This document shows, in pieces, positions 33,313 through 43,007 of a DNA stretch of 64,000 bases. Each line of letters opens with the position of its first letter. The stretch's first letter is position 1. Under the pieces are notes generated by a model. That model saw nothing but the letters and a program-made list of their open reading frames with translations. It ran no database searches and had not been told where the DNA came from. The stretch is taken from NCBI RefSeq assembly GCF_034424175.1, contig NZ_CP139986.1:186001-250000 (forward strand). Direction: 5' to 3'. The position numbers and the translations under genes are program-made. Source of the stretch: Kluyvera intermedia (GTDB lineage Bacteria > Pseudomonadota > Gammaproteobacteria > Enterobacterales > Enterobacteriaceae).

Positions 33313-33360
33313 CCTGAATGGGCGTGATGGCCGCCGCAGTGGCAGCATGCGCCCGAACCG

Positions 33361-33391
33361 GGCCGCAGGGGTAAGATCCTGCGGCCTTTTT
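33361..33391 (+). terminator. Terminator of toxin copy 2
   Basis: GGCCGCAGG (33361-33369) pairs with CCTGCGGCC (33378-33386), followed by TTTTT. The convergent bcsG stop lies just beyond. Confidence 0.9.
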
Positions 33392-33396
33392 CGCGG

Positions 33397-35070
33397 TTAT
33401 TGTGGGTACGGGACCCAGGTTCCACCGTTGAGTCGAACGTAAGGTTTGCCCTGATACTCCATCACGACCGTGTTTGAGTTTTCGGAGACGCTCGCGGCCT
33501 GCGGCAGATTACCGGTGAAGGCTGACCAGTTCACGGTATCTTCGGTAAAGATTTTGCCATCCACCGCGCGCGCGACCAGTTCGGAAATCGCCAGATAGCT
33601 GCTCGGTTGATTGATATCAACCGCCGCACCCTGGTGCGGTGCTTTCATGCCAAAGAATTTAACGGCGGCCGGGACGTGGGTAATTGATGGACTTGGGATA
33701 TCACGCAAGCCAGAGACCTGCATTTTATCGCCCGCCAGCGCCGCGCCATGTTCCGGCACCACGATAACCATCACCTTGCGCCCTGACTTCTGCAACTCAT
33801 CAAAGAAAGCATCTAACTCATCAAACAGCTTCTGCGCACGGGCTTTGTAGTCCGCGGTCTTGCTTTGCCCTTGATTGTGGTTGCCATCATGTAGTGGCAA
33901 AATATTGTAGAAGGTGGCTGAACGGTCACCGACGGGTTTCTCCGGTGAGTTAAGCCAGCGGTTGAGGGTGGCTAAATCGTCATACACTGGGGAACCATCA
34001 AAGGCGAGCAGGTTTACCGGGAGTTTGCTTTGATCCATCAGCGGGCTTTGCATACCGCCATAATTACGCACCTCTTTGAGGAAATCACCGAATACGCCGT
34101 TGTGGCCAAGCATCAGGTGCTGCGTAAAGCCGAGTTTCGACAAGTTATCAAACAGATAGCATTGATTTCCCGCGGGCTGATAAAGGTCCGTGTGCGACGA
34201 CTGACCGCAGCTGGCCCGCAGTAAACGAATGGCCGCCGGGCCGCTGTATGAGGTTGCGGAGTTGAAGTTGCTAAAGCGGATATCAAAATGTGACCACAAA
34301 GGATGCTGTAACAGACCCGCAGCTTCAACGTCTGAGGTGGCCAGTGAGCAGATATTGATGACCAGCAAGTCAAACGGTTGGGCATCGGCCGGTAGCGCTG
34401 TCGGGAACGTGGTTACACGTTTACTTTCTGATGCGTAGAAACTGCTTAACCAGGCATTCAGATTATCTGAGGTTGGCGCGGCGGTTTGTGCAGGAATATC
34501 GCTGTTTGTTGCAGCGCTGCCTGCTGAAGCAGCGGGCGCTGCTGTATTCGCCGTGGTGGTATCGGCTTTCTGTGCGGTAGGCCACAGGGTAAAGGATGGG
34601 CCGACAAGCGCGCTCAGGTTAATCCATACCATGGCAATAACCACAAAAACGGTCATGCGGATCCACTGATTTAAAAACAGCCACGCGACGACCAGCACGA
34701 AGAAGACACCCACCATCTGCCAGTTAATAAAGCGCGTTACCAGGTCCCAGATGTAGTCGGCGCTGAATCCGGCAATCTGTGAACCCTGGCTCATGATGCT
34801 CTCGGGGCCAGGGAGCCAGGTATCGTGCCAGAGCAATGCAAACCCTAACGGGATGGCTATCCAATGACGCCAGCGGTGCAGGCGACTATTGGGTAACGGC
34901 AGCAATAAGAACGCCATAAAGACCAGGTTCAGCATGGGATGGAAGTTCAGATATCCAGCCCACAGTAGCGCGAATTTCACCAGGAAATAGAGATTCCAAC
35001 CCGACAATCCCCGCCAGTAGTGCCAGAGCGGGGAAGGTTGAGCGGCGGCGTTTTGCGTCGATTTAGTCAT
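33397..35070 (-). CDS. bcsG: Cellulose phosphoethanolamine transferase BcsG
   Basis: A 557-residue inner-membrane enzyme that transfers phosphoethanolamine from phospholipid to cellulose in the periplasm. The N-terminal part (to about residue 160) has several membrane segments. A low-complexity Ala/Thr/Ser linker near 170-205 leads to an alkaline-phosphatase-like domain with SYSGPAAIRLLRASCGQSSHTDLY and the metal motif VVPEHGAALAGDK. It is last in bcsEFG, and its start overlaps the bcsF end by 8 bp. The frame is intact. Confidence 0.96.
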   Translation of the reverse strand: MTKSTQNAAAQPSPLWHYWRGLSGWNLYFLVKFALLWAGYLNFHPMLNLVFMAFLLLPLPNSRLHRWRHWIAIPLGFALLWHDTWLPGPESIMSQGSQIAGFSADYIWDLVTRFINWQMVGVFFVLVVAWLFLNQWIRMTVFVVIAMVWINLSALVGPSFTLWPTAQKADTTTANTAAPAASAGSAATNSDIPAQTAAPTSDNLNAWLSSFYASESKRVTTFPTALPADAQPFDLLVINICSLATSDVEAAGLLQHPLWSHFDIRFSNFNSATSYSGPAAIRLLRASCGQSSHTDLYQPAGNQCYLFDNLSKLGFTQHLMLGHNGVFGDFLKEVRNYGGMQSPLMDQSKLPVNLLAFDGSPVYDDLATLNRWLNSPEKPVGDRSATFYNILPLHDGNHNQGQSKTADYKARAQKLFDELDAFFDELQKSGRKVMVIVVPEHGAALAGDKMQVSGLRDIPSPSITHVPAAVKFFGMKAPHQGAAVDINQPSSYLAISELVARAVDGKIFTEDTVNWSAFTGNLPQAASVSENSNTVVMEYQGKPYVRLNGGTWVPYPQ

Positions 35071-35260
35071 TTTTTGATTTTGCCCTGACGGCCAGATCCC
35101 GGCGCAGAACGCCTACTGGTTTAACATAACGGGGTTTAAGAAACATCAAGCGAAACGCGTTCTCAATACGTCGTTGATGATGGCGCGCCAGATAGCCCAG
35201 CGGGAAGAAGATCAGCGCGCAAAGCACGACCAGTTGGATAATATCGCTTATCGACATCAT
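35063..35260 (-). CDS. bcsF: Cellulose biosynthesis protein BcsF
   Basis: A 65-residue inner-membrane protein with a single membrane segment (residues 5-25, IIQLVVLCALIFFPLGYLAR) and a basic cytoplasmic tail. In E. coli BcsF binds BcsE at the membrane and with BcsG promotes cellulose modification. Its ATG overlaps the bcsE stop, and its stop overlaps bcsG, so translation is coupled. Confidence 0.93.
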   Translation of the reverse strand: MMSISDIIQLVVLCALIFFPLGYLARHHQRRIENAFRLMFLKPRYVKPVGVLRRDLAVRAKSKND

Positions 35261-36816
35261 GACGGCGTTCCTTCGTTATCCGTGGACAGGCGATGAGGTT
35301 CCGGATAGCGGCGCCATCCCTTACCCTCGTAGGTCGCGTTGATAACATTCGTGGGTTTCGGCGCGATCTCTAATGGTTTTGTCCAGTTCTCCGGCTTCAC
35401 GTCACGCATAATCAGCAGTTCCGCGGCAATCTGTTTATCTTCAAACCAAATCATGCGGTTAGAGAAAATATCGCCGGTCGGCAGTGGAAAAATATGATTG
35501 AGCGCGGTGTCGAGATCGTTCACCCGGCAGAAGGGGAGGAATAGCACCAGGCGGCGATCGGCAATGCTGACGATGTCGCCGATTCGGTGCGGGCGACATA
35601 ACGTGAGTGCCTGTTCAACCCGCAGTCCGGGGGCTGGGCGCAGTGCGACCATAACGCCTTTGCTGTCCGCAGGTAATAGCGTGTTATTGATGACCTTCTG
35701 TACTGCTTCGCAAAAGACATCCCACTTCTGATAGCCCTTGAGCTTCAGCGGTTCGGTATTGGCGAGCAGCGTGGAGAGATCTTCCGGCACATGGCGGGTG
35801 AATTGTTGTGTCTGAACGCTTTCAATCAACGTCAGGCTGCGTGATAGCGGGGCGTTAGCGGATATCACCACGTTGGCACCACAGCTTAGCAGCAATCGCT
35901 CATCGGTAGCGCGTAGGCTAGCGATGGTTTCACGAACGATAATTTTTAGTGCGCTGCCGCGTTGGCGACGTAAAGTATGGGTAAACCTTGCAAGCTGTTC
36001 TATCTGGCTATTTTGACTAAGCGAGAATATGACCGTGGCAGCCTGAGCGGTACGTGCGGCATTAAAAACTGCATCGTTCGAATCGAATAAGCTTCAGTGC
36101 TCAGAAAGTGCCGGAGCACCTTCAAGAATAGCGATATTACTCAGCACTTCTTTTTCATCGCTGCGTGGCTGGACGTTAGCAATTTCGTCTTGAGATAATT
36201 GCCAGCCGTTATCATTGTGCGTAATTAAAAGTTGCTGACGTGCGCTGACGCCTTTTTCATTGGCCCAGTAAGATATATCCAGCAGTTGACTATCACCCTG
36301 GTAACGTAAACTGGCGAGGCCAGAAAGTGAGCGATATGCACCTAACAATAGTGAGGTTTGTGCATCGGCATTGTTACCTGGGCTTAAGACTAAAAGAGTG
36401 CAATGGTAGTATTTCGCCCATTTCTGCGATTTTTTTACCCAGTCGAGAAGCTTGTCAGTAGGGATATTTTTCCAGGCGTTATGAGAGCACACGAGGATAA
36501 TAAAATAATTGTTTGGTTCAAGCGTGCAAAGTAAATCGCGGCGCATGAAGTATAGACTATCCGGGCTATCCTGCATGGCAAAAAGCGAAATACTCCTGGG
36601 ACCCGAGTTACCCTTTAATTTTATAAGGTTGTTGGGATTCTCGCCCATGCTGACTACGGCTACTTTCGCCCCCTCCGCCTGCGCGGAAAGCGTCTGATTG
36701 AGCAGACTAATAGCATCTTCCTGGCGGTCTGTATTCATCCACCACACGCCACCTGTGGGCATATGGCTGACTTCATCCCACAATGACTCAATACCAATAG
36801 AAAATATGGGGTTCAT
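35257..36816 (-). pseudogene. bcsE: bcsE, interrupted by an in-frame TGA
   Basis: BcsE is a c-di-GMP-binding cytosolic partner of the cellulose synthase (523 residues in E. coli). Here the frame runs from ATG 36816 (GAGGG upstream), but codon 241 (36094-36096) is TGA, where E. coli has Trp in GAPPLSEHW. Reading on in the same frame restores the protein without any shift (SLFDSNDAVFNAARTAQAAT and on), giving 519 codons in all. The N-terminal 240 residues are separated from the C-terminal GGDEF-like domain, whose RxGD c-di-GMP motif (HRIGD) is intact. Either a recent null mutation or a base error; the rest looks under selection until recently. Confidence 0.85.
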
Positions 36817-37116
36817 CGTGTCCCTCTTATCGACGATAATCCTGCATCTAAGTTTACTAGTGTAAACGTTAGAATAAACCTAATATTGAAATTAAATAGC
36901 ATCAGATTTAGCATGTATACTCTTAATAAATCGACTGGTTGTCAGGTCAAAAGAGCATTAATTCCGCCTGGCTTTTGCATAACTATGTTGTCGAAATGCG
37001 TAAATGCAAATGCGGATATCCTCAATCTGAAGTATGACGAGTATAAACGAAATTCATGAGAAATTTGTCTTTCGATTGATGTGGTGCATCAGCATTTGAT
37101 TTCGAGGAAGTAAACA
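36817..37116. promoter_or_regulatory. Divergent bcsE/bcsR intergenic region
   Basis: A 300-bp AT-rich region between the divergent cellulose operons. It holds the inverted repeat GTTTAC-TAGT-GTAAAC (36852-36867), 36 bp before the bcsE start, and a TATACT box (36916-36921) reading toward bcsR without a clear -35. No gene is visible. Confidence 0.4.
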
Positions 37117-37317
37117 ATGTCAGATAATGAACCTGTGAAATCAGTTGATTCGCAACTTGGTTACACCTTCCAGAATGATTTTCTCGCGCTAAGTCGGGCT
37201 TTTTCTCTACCCAATATAGATTACACTGATATTTCCCAGCGTGAAAAATTAGCTGCCGCCTTTAAGCGTTGGCCGCTGCTGGCAGAGTTTGCAGAACAAA
37301 AAGCCGAACAAAAATAA
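37117..37317 (+). CDS. bcsR: Cellulose biosynthesis protein BcsR
   Basis: A 66-residue cytosolic protein (E. coli 62). The conserved core is AFSLPNIDYTDISQREKL, followed by KRWPLLAEFAEQK. In E. coli BcsR binds BcsQ and the pair is needed for assembly and polar placement of the synthase. GAGGAAG lies before ATG. First gene of bcsRQABZC, 10 bp before bcsQ. Confidence 0.93.
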   Translation: MSDNEPVKSVDSQLGYTFQNDFLALSRAFSLPNIDYTDISQREKLAAAFKRWPLLAEFAEQKAEQK

Positions 37318-37327
37318 GGAAGCCATA

Positions 37328-38077
37328 ATGGCTATTTTGGGATTACAGGGCCTGCGAGGTGGAGTCGGTACAACCTCCATCACGGCGGCATTAGCGTGGT
37401 CTTTGCAACTGCTCGGAGAGTCAGTCGTTGTTATCGATGCTTGCCCGGATAACATGCTGCGGCTGACGTTTAACGACGAGATTGGTCGTGACGGCGGCTG
37501 GGCGCGTGCGCTGCTGGAGGGTAAAGACTGGCGTGATGCGGGTTTACGTTACACCTCGCATATTGATGTTCTCCCTTTTGGTCAGTTGCAGGCGGGTGAG
37601 CTGCAAAATATCAGCACCCGTGGCGACACGCTGGCGGCCATTGCCACCATTGCTAAAGATCTGGAACAACAGGGGAAATACCAGTGGATCCTGATTGACC
37701 TGCCGCACGGTTTTTATCCCTGGACTCCTTCTCTTGTTGAAGCCTGTCACTTTACCCTGACGATAATCAAACCTGACGCGAATTGCCATATTCGCCTGCA
37801 TCAGCAGCCGCTGCCTACCGATACCCACCTTTTACTCAACGGCCTGCGCATGAGTAGCCCGTTACAAGAAGATCTCTACCAGGTGTGGTTGCAAACCCAG
37901 CGCCGACTGTTGCCGGTGGTCATCCACCGTGATGAAGCGATGGCTGAAAGCCTGGCGAGCAAGCAGCCGCTTGGCGAATATCGCCATGACTCACTGGCAG
38001 CGGAAGAGATGATTACGCTCGCTAACTGGTGTCTTATGCACTATGCCGGACATCATGCGGCGGAGCGCGAAGCATGA
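37328..38077 (+). CDS. bcsQ: Cellulose biosynthesis protein BcsQ
   Basis: A 249-residue MinD/ParA-like ATPase. The deviant Walker A LRGGVGTTSI begins near residue 8, and VVVIDACPDNMLR and ILIDLPHG follow. It drives localisation of the synthase with BcsR. The frame is intact (E. coli K-12 laboratory strains carry a stop early in this gene). AAGGA lies seven bases before ATG. Its last codons overlap the bcsA start (ATGA). Confidence 0.95.
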   Translation: MAILGLQGLRGGVGTTSITAALAWSLQLLGESVVVIDACPDNMLRLTFNDEIGRDGGWARALLEGKDWRDAGLRYTSHIDVLPFGQLQAGELQNISTRGDTLAAIATIAKDLEQQGKYQWILIDLPHGFYPWTPSLVEACHFTLTIIKPDANCHIRLHQQPLPTDTHLLLNGLRMSSPLQEDLYQVWLQTQRRLLPVVIHRDEAMAESLASKQPLGEYRHDSLAAEEMITLANWCLMHYAGHHAAEREA

Positions 38078-40693
38078 TTCGCCTTGGTCGTTTGATCTTC
38101 GCCCCGCCGGTTTATGCGCGTATGCACGCGCGCTACGTGGATTATCGTCGCAACGGTTCATCCTGGCTTGCAGCAACGCTGACTTGCCTGTGGGTCGGGC
38201 TGGCATGGATGTTTTTGCCGCTGGAGAACGCGCGCTGGCAGGCGTTGCAGACGCGGCAGGATGCGCTCTTTCCGCACATTAATTTCTCACGCCCGCGTCC
38301 GCTCGATCCGCTGCGTTATGCATTACAGGCCATTTGGCTTATCGCCACTAAACCACCGGAAAGCCGTAAACCTCTGCAATGGCGACCGTTAGTAGGGATT
38401 GAGTGGCTGCGCAACCGCTACATCGCTTGGGCGGAAGAACTGCCGACGCGCATGAATGCGCAAACCGGCCATCTGGATAATAAGAAAGAGCTGGCACACC
38501 TTAATCCGAAACTGCGTCGAGTCATTCTCGGCGTGGTCGTCGCCCTGTCGCTGCTTCTGGCGCTGGTGTGTATCACGCAGCCGTTTAACCCGATTTCGCA
38601 GTTTGTCTTCCTGATGCTGCTGTGGGGAGTTGCGCTGCTGGTGCGGCGTATCCCTGGGCGCTTCTCCGCGCTGATGCTTATTGTTCTGTCGCTGACCGTG
38701 TCCTGTCGTTACATCTGGTGGCGCTACACCTCAACGCTGAACTGGAACGACCCGGTGAGCCTGGTCTGTGGTCTGGTGTTGCTGTTTGCTGAAACCTACG
38801 CCTGGATTGTGCTGGTGCTGGGCTACTTCCAGGTGGCCTGGCCGCTGAATCGCCAGCCGGTACCGCTGCCGAAGGATATGGATAGCTGGCCGACCGTGGA
38901 TATTTTTGTCCCGACCTACAACGAAGATCTCAACGTGGTTAAAAATACCGTGTACGCCTCGTTGGGTATCGACTGGCCGAAAGATAAAGTCGTTGTCTGG
39001 ATCCTCGATGACGGGGGCCGTGAAGAATTTCGCCAGTTTGCCAAAGATGTTGGCGTCGAATATATCGCCCGAACGACGCATGAACACGCGAAAGCCGGGA
39101 ACATCAACAACGCGCTTAAATACGCGAAAGGGGAGTTCGTGTCGATTTTCGACTGCGACCACGTCCCGACGCGCTCGTTCCTGCAAATGACCATGGGCTG
39201 GTTCCTCAAAGATAAGAAGCTGGCGATGATGCAGACGCCGCACCACTTCTTCTCGCCAGATCCGTTTGAACGTAACCTGGGACGTTTTCGTAAAACGCCT
39301 AACGAAGGCACGTTGTTCTACGGGCTGGTACAGGACGGTAACGACATGTGGGATGCCACCTTCTTCTGTGGTTCCTGTGCGGTTATTCGCCGCGAACCGC
39401 TGGACAGAATTGGCGGTATTGCCGTTGAAACCGTGACCGAGGATGCGCATACCTCGCTGCGTTTGCACCGTCTGGGTTACACCTCCGCCTATATGCGTCT
39501 GCCGCAGGCGGCGGGGCTGGCGACAGAAAGCCTGTCTGCGCATATCGGCCAACGTATTCGCTGGGCGCGAGGCATGGTGCAGATATTCCGCCTGGATAAC
39601 CCGCTATTTGGCAAAGGCCTAAAAATGCCGCAGCGGCTGTGCTACCTCAACGCCATGTTCCACTTTTTATCTGGCATCCCGCGGCTCATCTTCCTGACCG
39701 CGCCGCTGGCTTTCCTGCTCTTGCACGCCTATATCATCTACGCCCCGGCGCTGATGATTGCGCTTTTTGTGTTCCCACACATGATTCATGCCAGCCTGAC
39801 TAACTCAAAAATTCAGGGTAAATACCGCCACTCCTTCTGGAGTGAAATCTATGAAACGGTGCTGGCCTGGTACATTGCGCCGCCGACGATGGTGGCGCTG
39901 TTCGCTCCGCATAAAGGTAAGTTCAACGTCACCGCCAAGGGCGGACTGGTAAAAGAAGAGTACGTCGACTGGGTGATCTCCCGGCCGTATATCTACCTGG
40001 TGCTGTTGAACCTGTTGGGCGTGGCGTTTGGGATCTGGCGTTATATGTACGGGCCAGAGGATGAAATCCTCACCGTGTGGGTGAGCCTGCTGTGGGTGTT
40101 CTATAACCTGATTATTCTCGGCGGCGCGGTAGCAGTATCGGTCGAAAGTAAACAGGTGCGTCGCTCGCACCGCGTTGAAATCAAGATGCCGGGGGGCAAT
40201 TTCACGCGAGGACGGCCATCTCTTCTCCTGTACGGTACACGACTTCTCCGATGGCGGCGTGGGGATCCGAATTAACGGTGATGCCCAGGTGCTGGAGGAG
40301 CAGAAGGTTAATCTCCTGCTCAAACGCGGCCAGCAAGAGTATGTCTTCCCCACTCAGGTGGTGCGTGTGCTGGGCAATGAAGTCGGCCTTAAGTTACTGC
40401 CGATGACCACCCGCCAGCATATCGACTTTGTGCAGTGTACATTTGCGCGCGCGGATACATGGGCGCTCTGGCAAGACAGCTTCCCGGAAGATAAACCGCT
40501 GGAAAGCTTGATGGATATCCTGAAGCTGGGGTTCCGTGGTTACCGTCACCTGGCCGAATTTGCGCCGCCGGTGGCAAAAGAAATTTTCCGGTCACTCACC
40601 TCGCTTGTGGCGTGGGTGGCCTCGTTCGTCCCGCGTCGTCCGGAACGCGGCGTGATAATCGAGCGTCCGCTATCGGCTATGGCTCAACAATAA
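38074..40693 (+). pseudogene. bcsA: bcsA cellulose synthase, frameshifted in a G6 tract
   Basis: The catalytic subunit polymerises UDP-glucose into cellulose and moves it across the inner membrane. From ATG 38074 the frame holds the family 2 glycosyltransferase motifs ILDDGG, FDCDH, VTEDAHTS and QRIRW and the membrane segments, then the PilZ RxxxR (VRRSHR). At 40191-40196 six G occur where five would keep the frame. Translation then runs into a stop at 40275, giving 733 residues. The +1 frame continues with DFSDGGVGI, the second PilZ motif, to 40693. Removing one G gives 872 residues, exactly the E. coli length. The truncated product would lack the c-di-GMP-binding PilZ core. Confidence 0.9.
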
Positions 40694-40706
40694 TGATGAT
40701 GATGCG

Positions 40707-43001
40707 ATGAAAAGAAACCTTTCCTGGATTTGTGCAGTGGCGGTGGGTGTAGGCAGTTTGTTGCCACTCACGACGTATTCTGAACCGACGACCGAACTGT
40801 CCGTTGCGCCAACGGAGGCGGCGACCCCAGCGGTGGCCGCTGCACCCGTAGTGGTGGAAGATTCGCCAGGCCGTGATGTGAAGCTCACATTTGCTCAGAT
40901 TGCGCCACCGCCGGGCAGCATGGTGCTGCGTGGCTCGAACCCGAACGGGAGCATTGAGTTTGGTATGCGCAGCGATGAAGTGGTATCGAAGGCGCTGCTG
41001 AACCTGACGTATACGCCATCGCCATCATTACTGCCGGTGACTTCACAGCTGAAGGTCTATCTTAACGATGAACTGATGGGCGTTCTGCCGGTGACCAAAG
41101 AGCAGCTTGGTCAGAAGGTGACGGCTCAGGTTGCCGTCGACCCGTTATATATCACCGACTTTAACCGCGTGCGTCTTGAGTTTATTGGCCATTACCGTGA
41201 TGTTTGTGAAAACCCGGCCAACAACACCGTGTGGCTCGATGTCGCCCGTAACAGCACGCTGGATTTAACCTATCAGTCCCTGAAAGTGCGTAACGATCTC
41301 TCGCATTTCCCGGTGCCGTTCTTTGATTCTCGCGATAACCGTCCTCTGAATCTGCCAATGGTCTTTGCCAGCTCGCCGAGCCTGCAAAAACAGCAGGCGG
41401 CGGGGATTATTGCCTCATGGTTTGGGGCAAAAGCGGGCTGGCGCGGCCAGACATTCCCGGTGCTCTACAATTCACTGCCTGACCGTAATGCTATCGTCTT
41501 TGCCACCAACGATAATCGCCCGGACTTCCTGCGCGATCATCCGCCGGTGAAAGCACCAACGGTCGAAATGATTGATCACCCGACCAACCCGTATATGAAA
41601 CTGCTGGTGGTCTTTGGTCGTGATGATAAAGATCTGCTGCAAGCGGCACAGGGCATCTCAGCGGGCAATATCCTGTTCCGTGGCGATAGCGTTACGGTAA
41701 ACGAAGTGACGCCGTTGCTGGCTCGCGCTCCTTACGATGCACCAAATTGGGTACGTACTGACCGTCCAGTGACCTTTGGTGAGCTGAAGACCTACGAGCA
41801 GCAGCTACAGTCGACCGGGCTTGAGCCTGCGTCTATCAACCTATCGCTGAATCTGCCACCCGATCTCTACTTGATGCGCAGTACCGGCATTGATATGGAT
41901 CTGAAATACCGTTACACCATGCCGCCGGTGAAAGACAGTTCGCGGATGGACATCAGTCTGAACAACCAGTTTCTGCAATCCTTCAGCCTCAACAGTACGC
42001 AGGACGTCAATAAATTGATGCTGCGCCTGCCGATTCTGCAAGGGCTGCTGGACGGTAAAAACGATGTCAGTATCCCGGCGCTGCGCTTGGGCGCAATGAA
42101 CCAACTGCGCTTTGACTTCCAGTATACGAACCCGATGCCTGGCGGCACGGTGGATAACTGCGTTACCTTCCAGCCGGTACAGAACCACGTAGTGATTGGC
42201 GATGACTCGACTATCGATTTCTCCCATTATTACCACTTCTTGCCGATGCCGGATCTGCGCACCTTTGCCAACGCGGGCTTCCCGTTTACTCGCATGGCTG
42301 ACCTTTCCGACACGGTCATCGTCATGCCAAAAACACCGTCCGAAGCACAGGTCAGTACATTGCTCAACGCGGTTGGCGTGATTGGCGGCCAGACCGGTTT
42401 GGCGGGCGCGAAAATGACCATCGTCGATGAGGGTGGCCAAATCCAGGATAAAGACGCCGACCTGCTGCTGATTGGCTCTATTCCGCAGAAACTCAAAGAT
42501 GACAAGCATATCGACTTGCTGGTCGATGCCACCCAGAGCTGGGTGAAAACGCCGCTGCGTCACAACGATCTGCCGAGCATCTATCTGGATACGGACGATC
42601 GCCAGGCCAGCGTACAAACCGGGATCACCTCTTCCGGCCCGATGGCGGCTGTCGTGGGCTTTGAGTCGCCGTATCACAAACAGCGTAGCGTCGTGGCCCT
42701 GTTGGCCGATAGCGCCACCGGTTATAACCTACTGAACAATGCGCTAAATGACAGCGGTAAACGCGCGGCGATGTTTGGTTCCGTATCGGTCATTCGTGAA
42801 TCGGGCGTAAGCAGCCTGCGCGTGGGCGATATTTACTACGTCGGTCACTTGCCGTGGTTTGAACGCGTATGGTTTGCGCTCTCAAATCACCCTGTCCTGT
42901 TAGCTATCTTTGCGGCGATAAGTATCGTGCTGCTGGCGTGGGTACTGTGGCGTCTGCTGCGTATCATCAGCCGTCGTCGCCTGGATCCGGAAGACGAGTA
43001 A
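40707..43001 (+). CDS. bcsB: Cellulose synthase regulatory subunit BcsB
   Basis: A 764-residue periplasmic subunit anchored by a C-terminal membrane helix (residues about 725-748, PVLLAIFAAISIVLLAWVL). A signal peptide lies at the N-terminus (MKRNLSWICAVAVGVGSLLP), followed by an Ala/Pro/Thr-rich stretch. The body has two repeated carbohydrate-binding and flavodoxin-like modules typical of BcsB. It forms the inner-membrane complex with BcsA and guides the polymer. Intact; E. coli has 779 residues. Confidence 0.95.
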   Translation: MKRNLSWICAVAVGVGSLLPLTTYSEPTTELSVAPTEAATPAVAAAPVVVEDSPGRDVKLTFAQIAPPPGSMVLRGSNPNGSIEFGMRSDEVVSKALLNLTYTPSPSLLPVTSQLKVYLNDELMGVLPVTKEQLGQKVTAQVAVDPLYITDFNRVRLEFIGHYRDVCENPANNTVWLDVARNSTLDLTYQSLKVRNDLSHFPVPFFDSRDNRPLNLPMVFASSPSLQKQQAAGIIASWFGAKAGWRGQTFPVLYNSLPDRNAIVFATNDNRPDFLRDHPPVKAPTVEMIDHPTNPYMKLLVVFGRDDKDLLQAAQGISAGNILFRGDSVTVNEVTPLLARAPYDAPNWVRTDRPVTFGELKTYEQQLQSTGLEPASINLSLNLPPDLYLMRSTGIDMDLKYRYTMPPVKDSSRMDISLNNQFLQSFSLNSTQDVNKLMLRLPILQGLLDGKNDVSIPALRLGAMNQLRFDFQYTNPMPGGTVDNCVTFQPVQNHVVIGDDSTIDFSHYYHFLPMPDLRTFANAGFPFTRMADLSDTVIVMPKTPSEAQVSTLLNAVGVIGGQTGLAGAKMTIVDEGGQIQDKDADLLLIGSIPQKLKDDKHIDLLVDATQSWVKTPLRHNDLPSIYLDTDDRQASVQTGITSSGPMAAVVGFESPYHKQRSVVALLADSATGYNLLNNALNDSGKRAAMFGSVSVIRESGVSSLRVGDIYYVGHLPWFERVWFALSNHPVLLAIFAAISIVLLAWVLWRLLRIISRRRLDPEDE

Positions 43002-43007
43002 GCCTTG

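Larger units (their letters stand above)
32459..33391 (+). repeat. Tandem duplication of a toxin-antitoxin unit
   Basis: Two direct copies, nearly identical from about 32494-32929 and 32969-33391, are offset by 475 bp. Both end in the GCAGGG-type terminator that also follows dppF. Copy 2 has about 48 bp of extra sequence before its homologous part. Each copy carries a 30-codon peptide gene and an antisense RNA gene. Confidence 0.9.

Noticed and set aside
38731..39552. 273-codon minus-strand frame inside bcsA
   Set aside because: Shadow of the conserved glycosyltransferase domain.
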